From Paenibacillus flagellatus (GTDB lineage: Bacteria; Bacillota; Bacilli; Paenibacillales; NBRC-103111): a stretch of DNA of 64,000 bases. Of the stretch, positions 1 through 8,394 are shown in pieces. The translations under genes and the position numbers were made by a program. The notes under the pieces were generated by a model. The model had not been told where the DNA came from, searched no databases, and saw only the letters and a program-made list of their open reading frames with translations. Each line of letters begins with the position of its first letter. Position 1 is the first letter of the stretch. Where the stretch lies: the NCBI RefSeq assembly GCF_003217775.1, contig NZ_QJVJ01000008.1:310001-374000 (forward strand). The letters are read 5' to 3'.

Positions 1-2
1 TC

Positions 3-626
3 ATGTCCGATAAGCAGATTCGGGACGAGGTGCTGACCATGTTTCTGGCCGGCCATGAGACGACGGCTTATACGCTGGCCTGGGCGTTCGACTTCATCAT
101 GCGCAGGCCGGACGTGGAGGAGAAGCTGGTCGAAGAGTGGAGCCGGGTGTTGAACGGGGCGCTTCCGACGGCTGAACATTATCCGGAGCTCGTCTACACG
201 CAGAATGTCGTTTGGGAAACGCTCCGCATGCGCCCCGTGGGGTACATTACCGGCCGGACGGCCATTCGGGACACCCGGCTGGGAAGCTTGGAGCTCCGGC
301 GCGGCGACTCGTTGATGATCAGCCCGTATCCGCTGCATATGTCTCCCCGGTATTTCGCCGACCCGGAGACGTTCCGCCCCGAGCGGTTCGAGAACGACTA
401 TGTCCGAACGCTGCCGCTCATGGCCTATTTCCCGTTCGGAGCGGGGCCGCGGTCATGTATCGGGAATCATTTCGCCATGCTGGAAATGGTCATCCTGCTT
501 GCCGAGATCGGGCAGCATTACGTTCTTCGCCACGCCCCGGGACATCCGCCCGTCGTTCCGGAGGCTCTGTTGACGCTGGCTCCCCGAGGAGGCATTCGGG
601 TAACGGTGAAGCGAAGATCATCCTAA
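3..626 (+). CDS. Cytochrome P450, C-terminal part (cut by window start)
   Basis: Heme monooxygenase; the reading frame is open at the left edge, so the N-terminal half lies outside the window and the first Met here is internal. The I-helix oxygen-activation motif (AGHETT) is near the beginning, the K-helix ExxR appears as ETLRMRP, the meander as DPETFRPERF, and the heme-ligand loop as FGAGPRSCIG with the cysteine codon at 456-458. The order and spacing are normal, so the visible part looks functional. It stops 24 bases before a second P450 gene that has its own ribosome site, suggesting co-transcription. The substrate cannot be told from sequence, and no ferredoxin or reductase partner is in the window. 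Confidence 0.93.
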   Translation: MSDKQIRDEVLTMFLAGHETTAYTLAWAFDFIMRRPDVEEKLVEEWSRVLNGALPTAEHYPELVYTQNVVWETLRMRPVGYITGRTAIRDTRLGSLELRRGDSLMISPYPLHMSPRYFADPETFRPERFENDYVRTLPLMAYFPFGAGPRSCIGNHFAMLEMVILLAEIGQHYVLRHAPGHPPVVPEALLTLAPRGGIRVTVKRRSS

Positions 627-650
627 TGACGATCAGGAGGAAAAATCTCG

Positions 651-1808
651 ATGTCGAACCCCATTCATTTGCAGCTGGACCCGTACCCCTGGTATGCGGA
701 CATGTTGAAGGCTCCCGTCTCGTTTCATCCGCAGTACGGGGCTTATCTGGTTTTCCGTTTCGACGAGGTGAGGCGCGTGTTCGGCGATCCGGATACGTTT
801 TCTTCCGCCGTGTATGACGGACTGTCGGAGGAATTGGCGTTCAGCGATCAGATCCAAGGAATGGACCCTCCCCGCCATACGCAGCTACGGGCGCTCGCGG
901 CCCACGCATTTACGCGCCGCTCCGTCGCCGAGCTGGAGCCGCGGATCCGCCAAACGGCTCATGATCTGTTGGACCAGGTCAAGGACCGGGAGGAATTCGA
1001 TTTTGTGCGCGGCTTCGCCATTCCTCTGCCGATCGCGGTCATATCCGACATGCTCGGCGTGCCGAAGGAGGATTACGACACCTTCAAGGAATGGTCCGAT
1101 CTGATTACCGAGATGTCGGAGCGGCTGCTGACCGGGCTGCCGGACGACCCGAAACACGTTGAGGCCATCCGCGAGATGAGAGCTTACTTCCAGCGGCTGC
1201 TCGAGGAGCGTCGGGCGAATCCCCGGGAGGATCTGGTCTCCCAGCTCGCGGCGGCGGAGATAGACGGACGCCGGTTAACGCCGCTGGAGGCCAGCAACTT
1301 TTGCCTGCTCCTCTTGGTTGCAGGGAATGAAACGACCACGAACCTGCTCGTCAATGCGGTTCGCACCTTCGCGGAGCATCCGGAGCAGTGGGAGCTGCTG
1401 CGGAGCAGCCCCGATCTGATCCCGAAAGCGGTGGAAGAGGTGATGCGCTACCGGACTTCCGTACAGCTGATGTACCGTGTCGTCAAGAAGGAGGTCGAGC
1501 TGGGCGGGGCGCAGATGAAGCCCGGCGACAGGGTCGTCGTGTTCATGGGGGCGGCGAACCGGGATCCCGCGAAGTACGACCGTCCCGATGTGTTCGATAT
1601 TACGAGAACCCCAAGCCCCCATCTTACGTTCGGACACGGCATTCATCAATGTCTCGGAGCCCCTCTCGCCCGCATCGAGGTAGCCGCCGCGCTGGAAGCC
1701 ATGGCGTCCCGGATCTCGAAGCTGCAAATCCCGGATGAGGCTGAACTCGTTCCGTTGAACAATTTCAATATGCTGGGATTGCAGAAGCTGCCGCTTGTGC
1801 TCGCTTGA
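651..1808 (+). CDS. Cytochrome P450, soluble bacterial type
   Basis: Complete 385-residue P450, the usual size of a soluble class I bacterial enzyme that needs separate redox partners. Visible motifs: MDPPRHTQLR in the B'-C region, I-helix AGNETT around residue 223, ExxR in EEVMRYR around residue 262, and heme loop FGHGIHQCLG with Cys at about residue 334. The ATG is preceded by AGGAGG at 635-640, which fixes the start. It follows the truncated P450 directly and ends before a clear terminator, so the two P450s are probably one operon. It resembles CYP107/CYP109-like enzymes of Bacillales, but I cannot assign the family firmly or the substrate. Confidence 0.95.
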   Translation: MSNPIHLQLDPYPWYADMLKAPVSFHPQYGAYLVFRFDEVRRVFGDPDTFSSAVYDGLSEELAFSDQIQGMDPPRHTQLRALAAHAFTRRSVAELEPRIRQTAHDLLDQVKDREEFDFVRGFAIPLPIAVISDMLGVPKEDYDTFKEWSDLITEMSERLLTGLPDDPKHVEAIREMRAYFQRLLEERRANPREDLVSQLAAAEIDGRRLTPLEASNFCLLLLVAGNETTTNLLVNAVRTFAEHPEQWELLRSSPDLIPKAVEEVMRYRTSVQLMYRVVKKEVELGGAQMKPGDRVVVFMGAANRDPAKYDRPDVFDITRTPSPHLTFGHGIHQCLGAPLARIEVAAALEAMASRISKLQIPDEAELVPLNNFNMLGLQKLPLVLA

Positions 1809-1855
1809 GGACGCGGCCGACTTCCGGCTAAACCCAAATCGAGGTAAAATGGAAA

Positions 1856-1900
1856 GAAACCCAAGTCTTTTTCGATGACGCCGGGTTTCTCTTTTTTTTC
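1856..1900 (+). terminator. Rho-independent terminator after the P450 pair
   Basis: Stem GAAACCC / GGGTTTC (1856-1862 with 1883-1889) followed by a T-rich tract. It separates the P450 genes from the kinase-fold gene. Confidence 0.75.
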
Positions 1901-1931
1901 AGGCGGCTGAATTTGCATATGGAGGTGTTGG

Positions 1932-2828
1932 ATGATGACGCTCGAGTCCGTCCTTCAGCCCCTTTTCCCAGACCCGATCGAGCGGATCGCGTCGCTCGAT
2001 CCCGGATATTCCGGGCATGCCAGCGACGTATGGTTGGTGAAGACGACGTCGGGGGAACGGATCGTCCGTTCGTCCAGATGGACCGAGGCGCCGAGCCGCG
2101 AGTTTTGGTGGGGGTGCTACGATCTGTTCGGGATCGATCCGAGACGGATGCTTCATTTCGCGGCGAACGCCGCCATGCTCGGTTCGATTGCGGGGATCCC
2201 GGCGCCGCGAGTGCTCGAGCATAGAACGCTGGAAGGCAGGGAATACCTCGTCGTCGAGAAAATGAACGGGGAAGCGCTCCGGTCGTTCGTCGGGCAATCG
2301 GACGAGCTCCTGCACCAATTGGGCGTCTGGCTGGCCCGCGTGCATGAACGGCGCTGCGACGATTTCGGCAACCCGGCCGGAACGCGAGCCGAGCGAAAGG
2401 ATTTTTTTCATTCTCGTCTGTCGCAAACGATGCAAACGCTCGTCGAACGGGACTATGCGAACGACGGCAAAATCCAAGCGCGGCTCGATGCCATTATCGG
2501 CGAGCTTCGCATGTTGCCGGTACCGGATCACTTCTGTCCCGTCTTTATCGATTTGGACCCGTCCCAGTTCCTCATGCAGGACGGGCTGCTTTCGGCGGTC
2601 GTCGATGTGGAAGCCTACGCGCTGGGGCCTCGCGAGCTTGATTTTGTCGGATTGGAGTATGTGCTGGATGAGGCTTCGGCGGCCCCTTTCCTCAACGGCT
2701 ACTCGACCGTTCTGGCCCCTCCCGATTTGTCGCCCTATCGAAACGTTTACCGTTACTTCTACCGGCTGCTGGGGGTGCAAGGGTCCGTCGATTTGGACCG
2801 ATGGTTCGCACAAAGGGCGCTGTTTTGA
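1932..2828 (+). CDS. Aminoglycoside phosphotransferase-fold (APH/choline-kinase-like) protein, altered catalytic loop
   Basis: 298-residue protein whose C-terminal half has the APH kinase layout: a catalytic-loop segment (FIDLDPSQF, Asp about residue 207) followed by a metal-binding segment VVDVEAYALGPRELDF that matches the usual IDWE...GDP..D pattern. In typical members the catalytic loop reads HGDxHxxN. Here the Asp is kept but the preceding His is Phe and the Asn is Gln, so ATP use is uncertain. GGAGG at 1921 precedes the ATG; a second in-frame ATG at 1935 is also possible. A terminator follows. The gene seems to stand alone. Substrate unknown; there is no sign that it confers drug resistance. 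Confidence 0.75.
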   Translation: MMTLESVLQPLFPDPIERIASLDPGYSGHASDVWLVKTTSGERIVRSSRWTEAPSREFWWGCYDLFGIDPRRMLHFAANAAMLGSIAGIPAPRVLEHRTLEGREYLVVEKMNGEALRSFVGQSDELLHQLGVWLARVHERRCDDFGNPAGTRAERKDFFHSRLSQTMQTLVERDYANDGKIQARLDAIIGELRMLPVPDHFCPVFIDLDPSQFLMQDGLLSAVVDVEAYALGPRELDFVGLEYVLDEASAAPFLNGYSTVLAPPDLSPYRNVYRYFYRLLGVQGSVDLDRWFAQRALF

Positions 2829-2857
2829 CGGTCCGGCGCTGATTAGCGAGACATAGG

Positions 2858-2893
2858 AACGACGCGATGGAGTCCGGTCCGTCGTTTTTTTTT
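2858..2893 (+). terminator. Rho-independent terminator
   Basis: AACGACG (2858-2864) pairs with CGTCGTT (2880-2886), followed by a run of T. It ends the kinase-fold gene transcript. Confidence 0.75.
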
Positions 2894-2987
2894 CTGCAAT
2901 GTCGAACTGATGATTGACGGGCGAATGTTTGTTCGTATACATTGGAGGTGGTAAAAGTTGTATCTTCAATCGGAGAGGTGATTAGGC

Positions 2988-3737
2988 GTGCCCCACATTC
3001 CTTGTAACGACATCGACATGTTCTACGAGCAAATGGGTGTCGGCGATCCGGTTTTGTTTTTGCACAGCGGATTTTCCAGAGGGATATTGGCGTTTGCCAG
3101 CCAAATTCTCGATTTTCAAAACAAGTATGCCTGCTATTTTCCCGACTTCCGGGGGCATGGTCGAACGAGAAGCGAGAGCCTCGAGTGGAGCACTCCGCAG
3201 CACGCGGAAGATATGATCGCTTTCATGGACCGGCTGCGGCTGCCCAAAGCGCATCTGATCGGGTACGGAATGGGAGGAGGCGTAGCCCTTCATTGCGCCG
3301 TGAATCACCCGGAGCGAATAGCGTCGATCACCTCCATCGGACAAAGCGGCTTCGTCGCTTCCATGGAGTCGGAGCAATTCGAGCCGGAATGGCTGCTGGA
3401 GCATGGGGCTCACGATTTTATCGAGAGGATGAAAGACCGGCATTTCGAGGCGCACCGGGGAGATTGGCAATCCTTTTTAAGGCAAAAAGTGAAGGATTGG
3501 CGCACCTACCCGCAGCTGAGGGACGAACAATTGCGCGGCCTACGCCGCCCGACGTTGTTCATTGCCGGACAGCACGATCCGTATGCCCCCGAGGAAGACC
3601 TGAAGCGGGTGACGTCGCTTATTCCCGACTCGCGCTATGTCATTGTACCGGGCTGCAGCCATCGGCCGCACATGATCCGGGAAAATCCGGTTTTCGTGAA
3701 CGATACGATCCTGCAGTTCCTGGAAGAAGCAAAGTAA
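2988..3737 (+). CDS. Alpha/beta hydrolase-fold protein lacking the nucleophile serine
   Basis: 249-residue alpha/beta-hydrolase fold protein with GTG start and ribosome site GGAGAGGTG at 2972-2980. The oxyanion region (FLHSGFSRG), the strand-5 DFRGHGRT region, a late Asp (GQHDPY) and the final His (GCSHRPH) are all in their usual places. The nucleophile elbow, normally GxSxG, reads G-Y-G-M-G: codon 94 (3267-3269) is GGA, glycine, where Ser should be. The protein is therefore probably not a classical serine hydrolase. It may be a non-hydrolytic family member or a binding protein. No close operon partner; it precedes two VOC genes. Confidence 0.85.
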   Translation: MPHIPCNDIDMFYEQMGVGDPVLFLHSGFSRGILAFASQILDFQNKYACYFPDFRGHGRTRSESLEWSTPQHAEDMIAFMDRLRLPKAHLIGYGMGGGVALHCAVNHPERIASITSIGQSGFVASMESEQFEPEWLLEHGAHDFIERMKDRHFEAHRGDWQSFLRQKVKDWRTYPQLRDEQLRGLRRPTLFIAGQHDPYAPEEDLKRVTSLIPDSRYVIVPGCSHRPHMIRENPVFVNDTILQFLEEAK

Positions 3738-3799
3738 CGGGGATGCGGCTGCATGCCTCTTTTGGAAGGGTTTTCATTATGGGGTGAGGCGGTGGCAAG

Positions 3800-4180
3800 A
3801 TGGAATACAAACGGGTCAAATATATCGAGAATATTCAGATTCCGGTGAGAAACTTGGAGCAGTCCGTTTCATGGTATGAGCAGCATCTTGGGTTTCGGTT
3901 AAAAGGGTACGGCAATGACAGCTTGGCTTTCCTCCAGCTGAACGAGACCAGCCACATCAACTTATGGCAAACCGACGACGATACCACCATCAACTTTTCT
4001 AGAAATGGGGAGCTTATGCCCGCGTTCGTTATGGTGACGGAGCATATGGACAGGCTTCACGAGGACTTGAGGAAGGGCGAAGCGACGATCGTTCGCTATA
4101 GTGACGAAGGATTTGCGAAAGGATTGACATTTCTGGATCCCAACGGGAATGTGCTGCTGGTTTTGGAATACAAGGGATGA
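3800..4180 (+). CDS. VOC (glyoxalase/bleomycin-resistance) family protein
   Basis: 126-residue single vicinal-oxygen-chelate protein. It begins with the characteristic strand-turn IENIQIPVRNLEQSVSWYEQHLGF and ends with LDPNGNVLLVLEYKG, the typical second beta-alpha-beta module. The first metal-ligand position, usually His in the opening strand, is Asn/Ile here, so metal binding is uncertain. It is followed by a second VOC gene 28 bases downstream, which suggests a pair made by duplication. Substrate unknown. Confidence 0.85.
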   Translation: MEYKRVKYIENIQIPVRNLEQSVSWYEQHLGFRLKGYGNDSLAFLQLNETSHINLWQTDDDTTINFSRNGELMPAFVMVTEHMDRLHEDLRKGEATIVRYSDEGFAKGLTFLDPNGNVLLVLEYKG

Positions 4181-4208
4181 GCCGAAAGAAATGAAAGGAG
4201 ACGAAGGA

Positions 4209-4562
4209 ATGAAAGCGCATCGATTGCGTCCGTTCGTGCCGTCCGGCGCGGATTACTCCGTTGCTCTGCAATTTTATACGGACCTCGGATTCGAAAAAAT
4301 AGCCTCCCATGACGGAGGGGCCATTTTCCGAATTGGCGAAGCGGAATTCCATTTGCAGCATTACTATCATGAAGAATTGCAAAATAACTTCATGATGGAA
4401 TTATGCGTGCACGATTTGGATGCTTGGTGGGAGCATATCCGAAGCACCGGTGTATTGGACCGCTATACCGTTAAGGCGACTCCCCCTAAAATCCAACCTT
4501 ACGGCAAGCGAGCCATCCACCTGATCGACCCCGCGGGCGTTCTTTGGCATATAACGGAATAA
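4209..4562 (+). CDS. VOC family protein (second of a pair)
   Basis: 117 residues from the chosen ATG, which sits 8 bases after AAGGAG (4195-4200). Longer in-frame starts at 4149 and 4191 would overlap the upstream gene or the ribosome site. The protein has the glyoxalase-type layout: RPFVPSGADYSVALQFYTDLGF at the start, SFHL-like strand EFHLQHYY in the middle and LIDPAGVLWHITE at the end. It resembles small VOC proteins annotated as bleomycin-resistance-like, but binding residues cannot be assigned. Probably co-transcribed with the preceding VOC gene and ended by the hairpin near 4640. Confidence 0.82.
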   Translation: MKAHRLRPFVPSGADYSVALQFYTDLGFEKIASHDGGAIFRIGEAEFHLQHYYHEELQNNFMMELCVHDLDAWWEHIRSTGVLDRYTVKATPPKIQPYGKRAIHLIDPAGVLWHITE

Positions 4563-4633
4563 CGCAACCGTGTCGGTTCGACATGCTCGAAAGGAAATTG
4601 AGCGTCCTCCCGGACGATGGGTTTTGAGGCTTT

Positions 4634-4675
4634 GCCCTCATGCGCGACCCCGTCGTACCGGAGGGCTTCTTTTTT
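4634..4675 (+). terminator. Probable terminator
   Basis: GCCCTC (4634-4639) pairs with GAGGGC (4661-4666), with a small inner hairpin CGAC/GTCG, followed by TTCTTTTTTTT. It lies in the 342-base gap between the VOC pair and the lipoprotein gene. I see no convincing gene in the rest of that gap. Confidence 0.55.
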
Positions 4676-4904
4676 TTGTGGAGAAGCGGGAAAAGTAGAC
4701 AAAATGAAGGAATGTGCGAATTGTTCACTCCGGCATACGTGCCGAAGCGCGGCAAGCTTCATCGATGTGATGGGATGTGCAGTTTCGTCCACGGGCCGAC
4801 TCCCCGTATGATGGTGACGGATGAAGCGGGCATCGTTGGATTTGCGCGCAGCATCCTCATTTTCGTCGGCGAGGAGGGGAGCTTGTCGCAGCTGGAGTGA
4901 TGGA

Positions 4905-6248
4905 ATGAATACTTGTACGGAAAGGATGGGTATTTTGGCTAAAAGAAATGGGACGATCTTGATCGTGCTGGTGCTGGCGCTAGCAATTATGGCGGCCGGG
5001 TGCAGCGGGGGGCAAGAGGGCGGCCAAGCGGACGGCCAAGCGGGGCCGGCGGCCGAGCCCGTTACGATTACCTTCTATTTGCCGTATGCCGGGGATACGG
5101 CAACGTTTATGGAGCAGTACGGCAATGCGATCGTCAAAAAATTTCCGCATGTGACGATCAAAACGGTCCACCCCCCGGATACGAACGTGGCGGGCCATCT
5201 GGCCAACGTGCTTTCTTCGCAGGAACCGATCGATATTTTCCTCAACGGCGATACGAACCATTACCGGTACATTACGCCGTTTCAATACCAGTACGATCTG
5301 ACGGCAATGATCAAGACCAAAGGCTACGACCTGAGCCGTCTTGAGCCCAGTACGCTGGAAGCGGTGAAGGCCCTTGCGCCGAACGGCGAAATTTATGCGC
5401 TGCCTCTCCGGATGAACGTCATGTCCCTGCTGTACAACAAAGACATTTTCGATAAATTCGGGGTTCCGTATCCGACGGACGGCATGACATGGGACGAAGC
5501 TTACGAGCTGGCGAAGCGGGTCACCCGGAAAGAAGGAGACACGCAATACAGAGGCTTCATTACCCAATCGTACAGCATCGCTTGGCAAAACCAATTGTCT
5601 CTCGGATTTGCCGACCCCAAAACGGATAAACCGTTATTTTATACCGACGAACGATGGGCGCAGGTGGTCCAGAACATCAACCGGTTCTACGAAATTCCGG
5701 GCAACGCCTTGGTGGAGGGCAGCTTTACCGGGATCAACAACCTCTTCTATAAAACAAAAGTAGCGGCCATGTATGCCGCCTCGATTCCCGGAACCGCGCA
5801 GGAAGTGAATTGGGATGTGGTCACTTTGCCGGAATTCAGCAACCTTCGAGGGGTCGGTTCGCAGGCTTCGCTCACCTTGGCTTATATCGTCAGCAACAGC
5901 AAGCATAAGGAGCAAGCCTTCGATATTATCGCCTACATGACCAGCGACGAGTATCAAACCGAGATGGCCAAAAAGGCGCTGGGACTTCCGGTCATCAAAA
6001 CGCAATCGGCCAAAGATGCGTTCGGACAAGACAATCCGAACCTAAAAGGGAAAAACTTGAAAGCGCTGACAAAAAACAAGCCGGCTGCCCCGTTCCCGCA
6101 ATCGCCGTATCAAGCGATTACGAACAATCAGCTGGAAAAGCTGTGGTATCAGCTCGGGAAGGGCCAGCTTGACGTCAATACGACCTTGCGGATGGCGCAG
6201 GAGAACGCGCTGAAGGAGATCGAGAAATTGAAAGCGTCCGGCCAGTAA
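4905..6248 (+). CDS. Extracellular solute-binding lipoprotein (ABC sugar-binding family 1), no permease nearby
   Basis: About 447-residue periplasmic-binding-type protein, membrane-anchored as a lipoprotein: a charged start, a hydrophobic stretch and the lipobox IMAAGC (Cys 33 from this start). The body has the family-1 sugar-binding pattern, including ALPLRMNVMSLLYNKDIFDKFG and the C-terminal WYQLGKGQLDVNTTLRMAQ. Start choice: ATG 4905 has GGAG at 4894-4897; ATG 4926 and TTG 4935 are alternatives, the last after AAAGGA. All leave the signal peptide intact. No permease or ATPase gene is adjacent, so it probably serves a transporter encoded elsewhere. Confidence 0.9.
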   Translation: MNTCTERMGILAKRNGTILIVLVLALAIMAAGCSGGQEGGQADGQAGPAAEPVTITFYLPYAGDTATFMEQYGNAIVKKFPHVTIKTVHPPDTNVAGHLANVLSSQEPIDIFLNGDTNHYRYITPFQYQYDLTAMIKTKGYDLSRLEPSTLEAVKALAPNGEIYALPLRMNVMSLLYNKDIFDKFGVPYPTDGMTWDEAYELAKRVTRKEGDTQYRGFITQSYSIAWQNQLSLGFADPKTDKPLFYTDERWAQVVQNINRFYEIPGNALVEGSFTGINNLFYKTKVAAMYAASIPGTAQEVNWDVVTLPEFSNLRGVGSQASLTLAYIVSNSKHKEQAFDIIAYMTSDEYQTEMAKKALGLPVIKTQSAKDAFGQDNPNLKGKNLKALTKNKPAAPFPQSPYQAITNNQLEKLWYQLGKGQLDVNTTLRMAQENALKEIEKLKASGQ

Positions 6249-6323
6249 GTCCGCAATTCAAAAGAACCCCCCTCCAGCCATTTGCCCTATACTTGGGGTA
6301 AGCCGACCAAGGAGGAGATTGAT

Positions 6324-6809
6324 TTGAGCGTTGTACAGCATTTGTTGGAGGAGCTGCGGCGGGAGGCGGCGTCTACGCGCCGGGTGATGGAGCGCATTCC
6401 GGAGGCGAGCCTGACTTGGAAGCCGCATGCCAAGTCCATGTCGCTGGGGCAATTGGCGTTGCATACGGCGGGATTGCCGGGAGGGTTGGCCGTCATGTTG
6501 AATGCCCTGGAGCGCGAAGTGCCGACCGTGCCGCTTCCGGAAGCGGGATCCGTCGCGGAAATTCTCGCCGTGTTGGAGGAGCAAGCAGCCATTGCGGAGG
6601 ATCGGATTCGTTCGTGGGGAGACGAGGGTCTTCGCGAGACGTTTCGCTGGACGCTGCAAGGTGCCGTTCTAAGCGAAACGGCTCGTCTCGAGCAGGTGCG
6701 TTCGGTCCTTTTCAATCATTGGTACCACCATCGGGGCCAGCTGACGGTTTATCTTCGGCTGCTGGACGTGCCGCTGCCGGGGATTTACGGTCCCACCGCC
6801 GACGAGTAG
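6324..6809 (+). CDS. DinB family protein
   Basis: 161-residue four-helix-bundle protein of the DinB/YfiT type. The three metal-binding histidines expected for the family are visible: His47 in LALHTAG, and His132 and His136 in NHWYHHRGQL. TTG start chosen because AAGGAGG lies at 6309-6315; a longer in-frame TTG at 6282 lacks a ribosome site. Some members are thiol-dependent enzymes (bacillithiol transferases); others have unknown function. It is a single gene converging on the glycosyltransferase unit, with a shared hairpin between them. Confidence 0.85.
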   Translation: MSVVQHLLEELRREAASTRRVMERIPEASLTWKPHAKSMSLGQLALHTAGLPGGLAVMLNALEREVPTVPLPEAGSVAEILAVLEEQAAIAEDRIRSWGDEGLRETFRWTLQGAVLSETARLEQVRSVLFNHWYHHRGQLTVYLRLLDVPLPGIYGPTADE

Positions 6810-6850
6810 AGCGATTTGGGGTTAACAGGCTATACCGTATACGGGGAAAG

Positions 6851-6884
6851 GAAAGGGCGCCATGCCGAATGGCGTCCTTTCTTC
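6851..6884. terminator. Bidirectional hairpin terminator between convergent genes
   Basis: GAAAGG-G-CGCCAT and ATGGCG-T-CCTTTC form a near-perfect stem with A-rich and T-rich flanks, suited to ending both the DinB transcript (plus) and the glycosyltransferase transcript (minus). Confidence 0.65.
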
Positions 6885-8394
6885 ATGTGGAGGGTAAGGC
6901 GGACCCGGGCAGCGTTCTCCTCAAATCGTAGATGAAGTAATCCGCCTCCGCTGGGTCCGCCGGTACGATCTTCGGAAACCGCGCGTCCAAATACCGGCGC
7001 AGCCGGCCTTCCGGATCGCCGTCGATGTATCCCTTCAGCGGCACGAAGTAGGCCGCCCCTTCCCGGACGAAATAGTCGAGCTCCGCGACCGGATCGTCCG
7101 GAATCGAGTTCGTCACCCGCCAGCCGGCCCGGTGCGTCGCGTTGAGCAGCGACGGGTCGTCGGTGCCGACGGCGATCAAGTCGTCCGGCGCGGTCAGCCG
7201 CTCCGCGACGGCCGCCTGCCGGAGCAGGTCGCCGTGCTGCAGGCCGAGAAGCGGCTTCGTCGCCGCGAAGCTGTCGCGGACGACGAAGCCGACCGCCAGC
7301 GCGACGACGGCGAACGCCGCCGCCCCGCCGGCCCCGCCCGGGCCGATCCGCCGCACGAGCGCCGCCGCCCGGGCGAGCGCGTCGGCTCCGAGCAGCGCGA
7401 CGAGCGGCGAGAGGAAGATCAAGTAGTAGTTGAAGCGGATGACCGCGACGATCGTCGCCAGCTCCGCCAGCATCGCCAGCGCCCAGCTTCCCAGCGCGTA
7501 GTGCCGCCGCCAGCGGAGGGCGGCCAGTCCGAACGCGAACAGAAGGAGACCGGCCGGGGTAAACGCTTTCGGCAGCTCCCGGACAAAAAACGCCGCCGCC
7601 TGCGCCGTCAGCCACGCCGTCGCCATGTCCGGCAGCACGTGTTTCGTCGCGATGCCGGAGACGAAGTCCGATTCCGCGATCGTCCCGAGCCAGCGGTAAT
7701 AGACGAACGGCGGCACGAGCGCGGCGACGGCGAACGCCCACAGCTCCAAGCGGAAAAAGGCGCGCAGCCGGTATGCGGCGAACGCCATGACGAGCATCGG
7801 GATGCCGACGAACACGGTCGGCACCTTCTCGCAAATGGCCAGAGCGGTGAACGCCGCCGCAAGAGCCAGCCGGCCGTAGCTTTTGCGATCCGTCGCTTCG
7901 GAAAACCAATAAAACGCGCCGACGTAAAAAAACAGCGCCGCCGATTCCGGCATGATCGCCCGGGAGTACAGCACGTTCAGCGGAACGATGCCGTACAGAA
8001 GAACGGCCAGCCACGCCGTGCCGAGCGTGAAATATCGCAGCGCGATCCGGTACACGAACCACGCCGAGCCGATAAAGAACAGGACGGGTACGATTCGGGC
8101 GAGCGCGTAATGGTACCCGAACAGCCGGTACAGCAAGGAGATGAGCCACGTCGTCAGCTGCAGCTCGAGCTGGGCGTAATTCGGCGGCGGGCCTTGGTAG
8201 TTCAGCTGCGGATACCGGATGTCGGCGAGCCGCTCGACGAAATGGCGGGCCATCGATTCCGTGTCCGACTGCCGCCACGAATCGTAGCCGTACGGCGAGT
8301 CGTTCAAGTGCGGCAGCCGGAGCGCCAGCAGCAACGCGAACAAAAGCGCCGTCGCGATCCGGCGAAGAGGGAGAGGGGCCGATCGCGACCTCAT
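6883..8394 (-). CDS. GT39-type membrane glycosyltransferase (GT-C fold)
   Basis: 503-residue multi-pass membrane protein. The first periplasmic loop after TM1 has the GT-C pattern HLNDSPYGYDSWRQSDT, with an acidic pair expected to bind the lipid-phosphate sugar donor. Many hydrophobic segments follow, then a C-terminal soluble domain (RAGWRVTNSIPDDPVAELDYF). The ATG overlaps the stop of the upstream glycosyltransferase (ATGA, 8391-8394), implying translational coupling. By analogy with DPM1-plus-GT39 pairs, the partner would charge polyprenyl phosphate with a sugar and this enzyme would transfer it outside the membrane. The acceptor is unknown. A longer in-frame start would extend into the upstream gene and is rejected. 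Confidence 0.85.
   Translation of the reverse strand: MRSRSAPLPLRRIATALLFALLLALRLPHLNDSPYGYDSWRQSDTESMARHFVERLADIRYPQLNYQGPPPNYAQLELQLTTWLISLLYRLFGYHYALARIVPVLFFIGSAWFVYRIALRYFTLGTAWLAVLLYGIVPLNVLYSRAIMPESAALFFYVGAFYWFSEATDRKSYGRLALAAAFTALAICEKVPTVFVGIPMLVMAFAAYRLRAFFRLELWAFAVAALVPPFVYYRWLGTIAESDFVSGIATKHVLPDMATAWLTAQAAAFFVRELPKAFTPAGLLLFAFGLAALRWRRHYALGSWALAMLAELATIVAVIRFNYYLIFLSPLVALLGADALARAAALVRRIGPGGAGGAAAFAVVALAVGFVVRDSFAATKPLLGLQHGDLLRQAAVAERLTAPDDLIAVGTDDPSLLNATHRAGWRVTNSIPDDPVAELDYFVREGAAYFVPLKGYIDGDPEGRLRRYLDARFPKIVPADPAEADYFIYDLRRTLPGSALPST

Noticed and set aside
4640-4900. Possible small gene upstream of the orphan binding lipoprotein
   Set aside because: No ribosome site, a start inside a terminator, and no recognisable sequence.
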